Source: Streptomyces sp. NBC_00557 (GTDB taxonomy: Bacteria > Actinomycetota > Actinomycetes > Streptomycetales > Streptomycetaceae). From it: a stretch of DNA of 64,000 nt. Positions 60,085-64,000 of this stretch are shown here, one piece after another. Position numbers and translations under genes: made by a program. Where the stretch lies: the NCBI RefSeq assembly GCF_036345995.1, contig NZ_CP107796.1, positions 7,006,001-7,070,000 on the forward strand. Direction: 5' to 3'. The notes below the pieces were generated by a model that made no database searches, had not been told where the DNA came from, and saw nothing but the letters and a program-made list of their open reading frames with translations. Position 1 is the first letter of the stretch; each line of letters begins with the position of its first letter.

Positions 60085-61722
60085 TCAGTGCGCGGGGGCG
60101 TCGGTGACGACGACCTCTTCGATGTCGCGCTCGATCTGCTCGGGCTCCGAGGCGGTCGCCTTGGCCCAGTAGTAGACGCCGAGCGAGAACGCGGCCACGA
60201 CCAGGATGTCCCACCACAGCGGCAGGTCACCGGTACCGCCGAAGGTGCTGAAGTAGGAGATCACGCCGATGCCCGCCAGGTAGGGGAGCAGCCACTGCGC
60301 GGCCTTGAAGTCCAGCCGGGGGGCGCCCGGCAGGTTCTTGCCGATCGCGTACCAGGCGTAGGAGCCGAGCAGCACGTAGCCGATCAGGATCGCGCAGCCC
60401 AGACGCCACAGGGTGTCCCAGCCGGACCAGAAGATGATCAGGTTGGCGACCACGAAGGACAGCGGCGAGATGATGTTGCCCGCGGGCAGCTTGTACGGAC
60501 GCTCGTGGTTCGGCAGCCGGTCCTTGAAGACGCCGTAGGCCAGCGGGGCGCCCGCGTACATCAGCACGCTCGCCGAGGTGATGAAGCTGACCAGCTCCTG
60601 CCAGCTCGGGAACGGCAGGAAGCAGATCACACCGGTCACGAACGAGATGGCGAGGCCGAACCACGGCACACCGCGCTTGTCCGTCTTGGCGAACACCTTC
60701 GGCGCGTAGCCGTTCTTGGCCAGGCCGTAGGAGATGCGGGAGGTGGCCGTGGTGTAGATCAGGCCGGTGCCTCCGGGGGAGATGATCGCGTCGGCGTACA
60801 GGACCCAGGCCAGCCAGCCGAGGCCGCACAGCGTGGCGAGACCCGCCCAGGGGCCGCTGATGCCCGCGTAGTTCAGGTTCGCCCAGCCCTTGGCGAAGGA
60901 GGCGTGCGGCAGGGCGGCGATGAACACGACCTGGAGCAGCAGGTAGATCACGGCGCCGATCGCCACCGAGCCGAGCGTGGCGCGCGGCAGGTCGCGCTTC
61001 GGGTTGCGGCTCTCACCGGCCAGCTGGATCGCCTGCTCGAAGCCGAGCAGCGCGAAGATGATGCCGCTGGAGCTGATCGCGCCGAGGACACCCGCGGCGC
61101 CCTTCGGGGCGAAGCCCTCGGAGGTGAAGTTGCCCGGGTGGAAGTTGCCGATGGCGATGACGAAGATCGCCGCGAGCGGGACCGCAATCTTCCACCAGGT
61201 GGCGGCGCTGTTGGTGTGGGCGAGGATGCGGACGCCCAGGAAGTTCACCGCGACGAACACCGCCATGAGGAGCACGGCCACCGTGATACCGCTGGCCGTG
61301 AGCGTGCCGTTGGCGCGCTGGAAGCCGTCGGCGAAGTGCCAGTGCTTGGCATAGCCGATCATGGCCTCGACCTCGATCGGCGCCACCGTCGCGGCCTGGA
61401 GCCAGGCGAACCAGCCGAAGGACATACCGGCCAGGCCGCCGAAGGCGTAGTGCGGGTAGCGGGCGGTACCGCCGGCCACCGGGAACATGCCGCCGAGTTC
61501 GGCGTGCACGAGAGCCAGCAGCACGATCGCCACCGCTCCGATCACCCACGAGATGATCGCAGCGGGGCCGGCCGCCACAACCGCCTTCTCGGCACCGAAG
61601 AGCCAGCCGGACCCGATGATGGAGCCAACCGAGGCCCACATCAGACCGATCAGTCCGACGTCGCGTCGCAGACCACCGGTGTCGCTTGTGGCTACCGGTG
61701 CAGCCTGATCGACTTGTGCCAT
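60085..61722 (-). CDS. APC family amino acid permease
   Basis: A 545-residue 12-helix permease. SIIGSGWLFGAEKAV is the unwound helix 1 substrate site, GGTARYPHYAFGGLAGMSFGW helix 3, and ALLGFEQAIQLAGES the helix 6 motif. ATG 61722 with GAGAGG upstream; the frame extends to 61773. Substrate unclear: amino acid/polyamine or an aromatic acid. It sits beside the PobA gene but with a 63-bp gap and no shared clue. Confidence 0.88.
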   Translation of the reverse strand: MAQVDQAAPVATSDTGGLRRDVGLIGLMWASVGSIIGSGWLFGAEKAVVAAGPAAIISWVIGAVAIVLLALVHAELGGMFPVAGGTARYPHYAFGGLAGMSFGWFAWLQAATVAPIEVEAMIGYAKHWHFADGFQRANGTLTASGITVAVLLMAVFVAVNFLGVRILAHTNSAATWWKIAVPLAAIFVIAIGNFHPGNFTSEGFAPKGAAGVLGAISSSGIIFALLGFEQAIQLAGESRNPKRDLPRATLGSVAIGAVIYLLLQVVFIAALPHASFAKGWANLNYAGISGPWAGLATLCGLGWLAWVLYADAIISPGGTGLIYTTATSRISYGLAKNGYAPKVFAKTDKRGVPWFGLAISFVTGVICFLPFPSWQELVSFITSASVLMYAGAPLAYGVFKDRLPNHERPYKLPAGNIISPLSFVVANLIIFWSGWDTLWRLGCAILIGYVLLGSYAWYAIGKNLPGAPRLDFKAAQWLLPYLAGIGVISYFSTFGGTGDLPLWWDILVVAAFSLGVYYWAKATASEPEQIERDIEEVVVTDAPAH

Positions 61723-61936
61723 GTCAAGTGGCCTCTCAGTTCTATACGCAGCATTAACGAGCAAGGAGGCCACAGGTTAGGGATGCTTTCCGAGTCAGCA
61801 AAAGAGTGTTAACCAAAACTTGACCCGGGATCTCCGCTGTCTTGGGCGCACGCTGGGTCACGGCCTTGTCACAGGTCAGATGCCCAGTGCGAATGTCAAT
61901 ATTCAGCGGGCAATTGTGAGTAGAATGCTAGATTCG
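61723..61936. other. AT-richer divergent-type intergenic region
   Basis: Bases 61723-61936 separate the permease start from the CoA-binding gene end. The strand carries TTAACACTCTTTTGCTGAC and CATTAACGAG on the permease side (probable promoter), then GCTAGATTCGCTAGC near the end. No gene. The lower GC here is striking beside the neighbouring genes. Confidence 0.5.
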
Positions 61937-62344
61937 CTAGCCCAGGAGGGGAATTTCGATGGCCGGGCACCGGTCCATGACCATGTCCAGACCGGCCGAT
62001 CGGGTACGTTCGTAGGCCCCCTCGTCCACGACGCCGAGCTGGAACCACACCGCCCGCGCGCCCTTCGCCACGGCCTCGTCGGCCACCGCGCCGGCCAGCT
62101 CGCTGTTGACGAAGACGTCGACCACGTCCACGTCGAAGGGGATCTCCGCGAGGGAGGCGTAGCCCCGCTCGCCGTGCACGGTCTCGGCCTTCGGATGCAC
62201 CGGCACGATCCGCTTGCCGTACCGCTGCAGCACCTGCGCCACGCCGTACGCCGCCCGGCTCCGGTTGCCGGACAGGCCGACCACCGCCCAGGTGTCGCCC
62301 AGCTCCGTCAGGATCCTGCGGATCGTCGCTTCGTCGCCGTACAC
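61937..62344 (-). CDS. CoA-binding domain protein (YccU-type)
   Basis: A 135-residue single Rossmann-like CoA-binding protein. TWAVVGLSGNRSRAAYGVAQVL is the N-terminal loop, KRIVPVHPKAETVHGE the second and ARAVWFQLGVVDEGAYERT the third block, as in YccU/succinyl-CoA-synthetase alpha-type domains. No catalytic histidine domain follows. GTG 62344. Function unknown; may sense acyl-CoA state. Confidence 0.88.
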   Translation of the reverse strand: MYGDEATIRRILTELGDTWAVVGLSGNRSRAAYGVAQVLQRYGKRIVPVHPKAETVHGERGYASLAEIPFDVDVVDVFVNSELAGAVADEAVAKGARAVWFQLGVVDEGAYERTRSAGLDMVMDRCPAIEIPLLG

Positions 62345-62490
62345 GGCCGCCTCCTCGGGCTGCGGGAAACTCGTCGCCTGAGCAACATCGGCGAGCCGGG
62401 TCCGGATTCCCGCCCGCCCCCTCGCGCCACCATGTCCCGAACGCGCCCGAGATGCCTGCGCGCGACCGCCGGGCCGCCTACGCTCACCCC

Positions 62491-63327
62491 GTGCTGCGCA
62501 TCCTCGACGCCCGAACCGGTGAACTGGTCCCCGCCGCGCCCGCCCGCCGCGGCCTGACCCGTGTCGAGGCCCACGCCTGCGGCCCCGACCCGACGTCCCT
62601 GCGGGTGCTGCTCACCGCCGACCTCCTCGTCCGCGCACTGGAGCTGGACGGCACCCCGGTCTGGACGACCCTGGCCGCCCCCCACGGCGCCGCCGGTCTG
62701 GGCACCGCAGCGACCACGCTGTCCATCCGCCCCTTCGAGGACGCCCGCGACCTCGCGCCGGGCCCGCCGAAGACCCGGGCGATCCAGGTGACCGCCGACC
62801 GCACGACTGCCTCCGGCCCCGGCCCGGTGATGGAGGTCGCGCCGGTGGAGTGGACGGGCGAGGAGCCGGTGAGCGGGCGGAGCGTGTCCCCGCCGGGTTC
62901 CGGGCCGACCGCGGGTCGTGCCGCCGAGCCCGGGTCCGGACAGGCCGGAGCGGGCACCGCCCGCCTCGTTCCGGACGTCCTGCTCGCCGATCCCGCCGCT
63001 CTCCGGCTCGCGCTGCTCCGCGTTCCGCGGCGGGAGCCGGTGCGGCTGAATCCCGGTGCCCTGGCGGAGGCCGGCGAACTCCTGGCGCGGTGGCGGCGGG
63101 CCGTCGCCGGGTGGGCGAGGCAGCCGTCGCGGCCCGTGCCGGAGGAGGTGCGCGAGCGGCTGCGCTCCGCATGGGAGAACGACCTCGACCTGCCCGGGGT
63201 GCTGGACGTGCTGCGGGACGTCGAGCGCGACCCGGGCCTGCCCGACGGAGCGCGGTTCGAGACGTATGTCTACGCCGACCGCCTGCCGGCCCTCGACCTC
63301 GCCCGCGACCTCGGGAGCCCGGCGTGA
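62491..63327 (+). CDS. Degenerate cysteinyl-tRNA synthetase-like protein
   Basis: A 278-residue protein. Its start, VLRILDARTGELVPAAPARR then VEAHACGPDPTSLRVLLTADLL, follows the beginning of CysRS (LYDTRTREV...VCGPT...), but the HIGH-like motif has become D-P-T-S-L and the KMSKS loop and zinc ligands are lost. The end, ARWRRAVAGWARQPSRPVP then WENDLDLPGVLDVLRDVERDP and ALDLARDLG, matches the CysRS helical tail. It cannot aminoacylate. Leaderless GTG likely (TACGCT about 8 bases before). Overlaps the SixA gene. Confidence 0.7.
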   Translation: MLRILDARTGELVPAAPARRGLTRVEAHACGPDPTSLRVLLTADLLVRALELDGTPVWTTLAAPHGAAGLGTAATTLSIRPFEDARDLAPGPPKTRAIQVTADRTTASGPGPVMEVAPVEWTGEEPVSGRSVSPPGSGPTAGRAAEPGSGQAGAGTARLVPDVLLADPAALRLALLRVPRREPVRLNPGALAEAGELLARWRRAVAGWARQPSRPVPEEVRERLRSAWENDLDLPGVLDVLRDVERDPGLPDGARFETYVYADRLPALDLARDLGSPA

Positions 63328-63866
63328 TCGCGCGGGCGGACGCGGGACCGCTGCGCCGGCTGGTCGTCCTGCGGCACGCCAAGTCCGCCCGGCCCGAGGG
63401 CGTCGAGGACCACGCCAGGCCCCTCGCCCCGCGCGGCCTGCGCGACGCCCCCGCCGCCGGGCGCGCCCTCGCCGAGGCCGACTGCCTGCCCGACCTCGCC
63501 CTGTGCTCCACGGCCGTACGCGCCCGCCGCACCTGGGAGCTGGCCTCCGCCGAATGGGGCACCCCGCCGCCGGTGCGCTACGACCGGCGGCTGTACGCGG
63601 CGGCCGTGCCCGAGCTGCTGGAGGCGGTCCGCGAGACGCCGCGCCAGGTGGAGACGCTGCTGCTCGTCGGGCACAACCCGGGCCTCGAGAAGCTGGTCCT
63701 GGAGCTGGCCGGGGACGGTCTCGACGACACGCTGGACCGGGTGCGGACGAAGTTCCCGACCGCCGCGATCGCCATCCTCTCCTGGCACGGCCCCGGCTGG
63801 CCCTCCCTCGGCCCCGGCACGGCCCTGCTGACCTCGCTGACCGTACCGCGCGGGACGAAGAAGTAG
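63324..63866 (+). CDS. SixA/histidine phosphatase family protein
   Basis: A 180-residue phosphohistidine phosphatase-fold protein. The catalytic RHG becomes VVLRHAKSARPEGVEDHARPL with the nucleophile His, and the second His lies in LLVGHNPGLEKLVLEL. Related to E. coli SixA, which dephosphorylates a phosphotransfer His. GTG 63324 overlaps the CysRS-like stop (GTGA), so they are translationally coupled. A terminator follows. Confidence 0.9.
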   Translation: MIARADAGPLRRLVVLRHAKSARPEGVEDHARPLAPRGLRDAPAAGRALAEADCLPDLALCSTAVRARRTWELASAEWGTPPPVRYDRRLYAAAVPELLEAVRETPRQVETLLLVGHNPGLEKLVLELAGDGLDDTLDRVRTKFPTAAIAILSWHGPGWPSLGPGTALLTSLTVPRGTKK

Positions 63867-63928
63867 CGCTACGCGCGCGTGTGACCGCCCGGGCCGCACC
63901 GACCCGCACACGCGCGTGCCCGACCGCC

Positions 63929-63958
63929 GGAGGCCGGCGTGCGCTGCGGCCGGCCTCC
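63929..63958 (+). terminator. Terminator near the window end
   Basis: GGAGGCCGGC (63929-63938) pairs with GCCGGCCTCC (63949-63958). Flanking copies of CACGCGCGTGCCCGACCGC lie on both sides (about 63909 and 63959). Confidence 0.75.
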
Positions 63959-64000
63959 ACGCGCGTGCCCGACCGCACGCGGCCGCATGCCCCGGTACGC

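Noticed and set aside
1..64000. tRNA, rRNA or CRISPR arrays
   Set aside because: No T-loop-like GGTTCGAATCC, no rRNA-like stretch and no regularly spaced palindromic repeats were seen; tandem G-rich repeats lack the spacer-unique pattern of CRISPR.

Overview
The window is a very GC-rich, gene-dense stretch of actinobacterial chromosome, almost certainly Streptomyces. Signs of this are codons that end nearly always in G or C, many GTG starts, leaderless promoters, multi-gene runs on both strands, and Streptomyces-type families (MocR and XRE-cupin regulators, DUF5999, many DMT exporters, a second elongation factor Tu). From memory, unverified, the order fabG-SDR-ung-lnt-thiolase-tuf3 resembles the S. 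coelicolor chromosome around its tuf3 locus. About 64 protein genes are supported. I see no rRNA, tRNA, CRISPR array, transposase or phage module.

Layout. 0-6 kb: the 3' end of a GH10 xylanase, a DUF5999 protein, a GCS2-type glutamate-cysteine ligase, a CPBP membrane protease and a PhzF-like enzyme. 6-14 kb: a PadR regulator, a Clp-N domain protein, and three DMT (EamA) exporters. One exporter sits behind a 13-codon leader peptide and two competing hairpins. MocR and LysR regulators face divergent partners. 14-20 kb: a flavin oxidoreductase and a Rieske lipoprotein, a HipA-like kinase coupled to DUF3037, two SDR enzymes (FabG plus another) and a peptide-binding lipoprotein. 20-27 kb: ung, a TPR-like protein, TetR-DinB divergent from a FAD monooxygenase, a Gfo/Idh/MocA dehydrogenase that overlaps lnt, and a SnoaL-like protein.

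27-31 kb holds a coiled-coil / Mrr nuclease / TerD fusion, head to head with an unknown gene. 31-42 kb: HxlR divergent from a thiolase, a VTT membrane protein, a zinc alcohol dehydrogenase, a DNA-alkylation repair gene behind a LexA-type box, tuf3, a spermidine-synthase-like protein, an MFS permease, a Gln/Pro-rich membrane protein, a hotdog thioesterase and dihydrolipoyl dehydrogenase.

42-48.5 kb is a cell-wall amino-sugar recycling locus: anmK, a sodium-solute symporter and a BadF-type sugar kinase face a MurR/RpiR regulator across a compact double promoter with a 21-bp dyad. Behind the regulator is only the C-terminal domain of MurQ. 48.9-51.9 kb: a sigma-like/zinc-finger/membrane/ricin-lectin fusion and an LPG-synthase-TM protein. 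52-58 kb: DedA, a composite repeat, gamma carbonic anhydrase, an acetyltransferase, a DMT exporter with an XRE-cupin regulator, and YbaK. 57-64 kb: a His-rich CDF zinc exporter with an ArsR regulator, PobA-like hydroxylase, an APC permease, a CoA-binding protein, a stripped-down cysteinyl-tRNA-synthetase-like protein and a SixA phosphatase.

Regulation is unusually readable. Many divergent pairs have dyads in the spacer, several promoters place ATG/GTG at +1, and two dispersed terminator-like repeats plus three G-rich minisatellite-like tracts mark gene ends.
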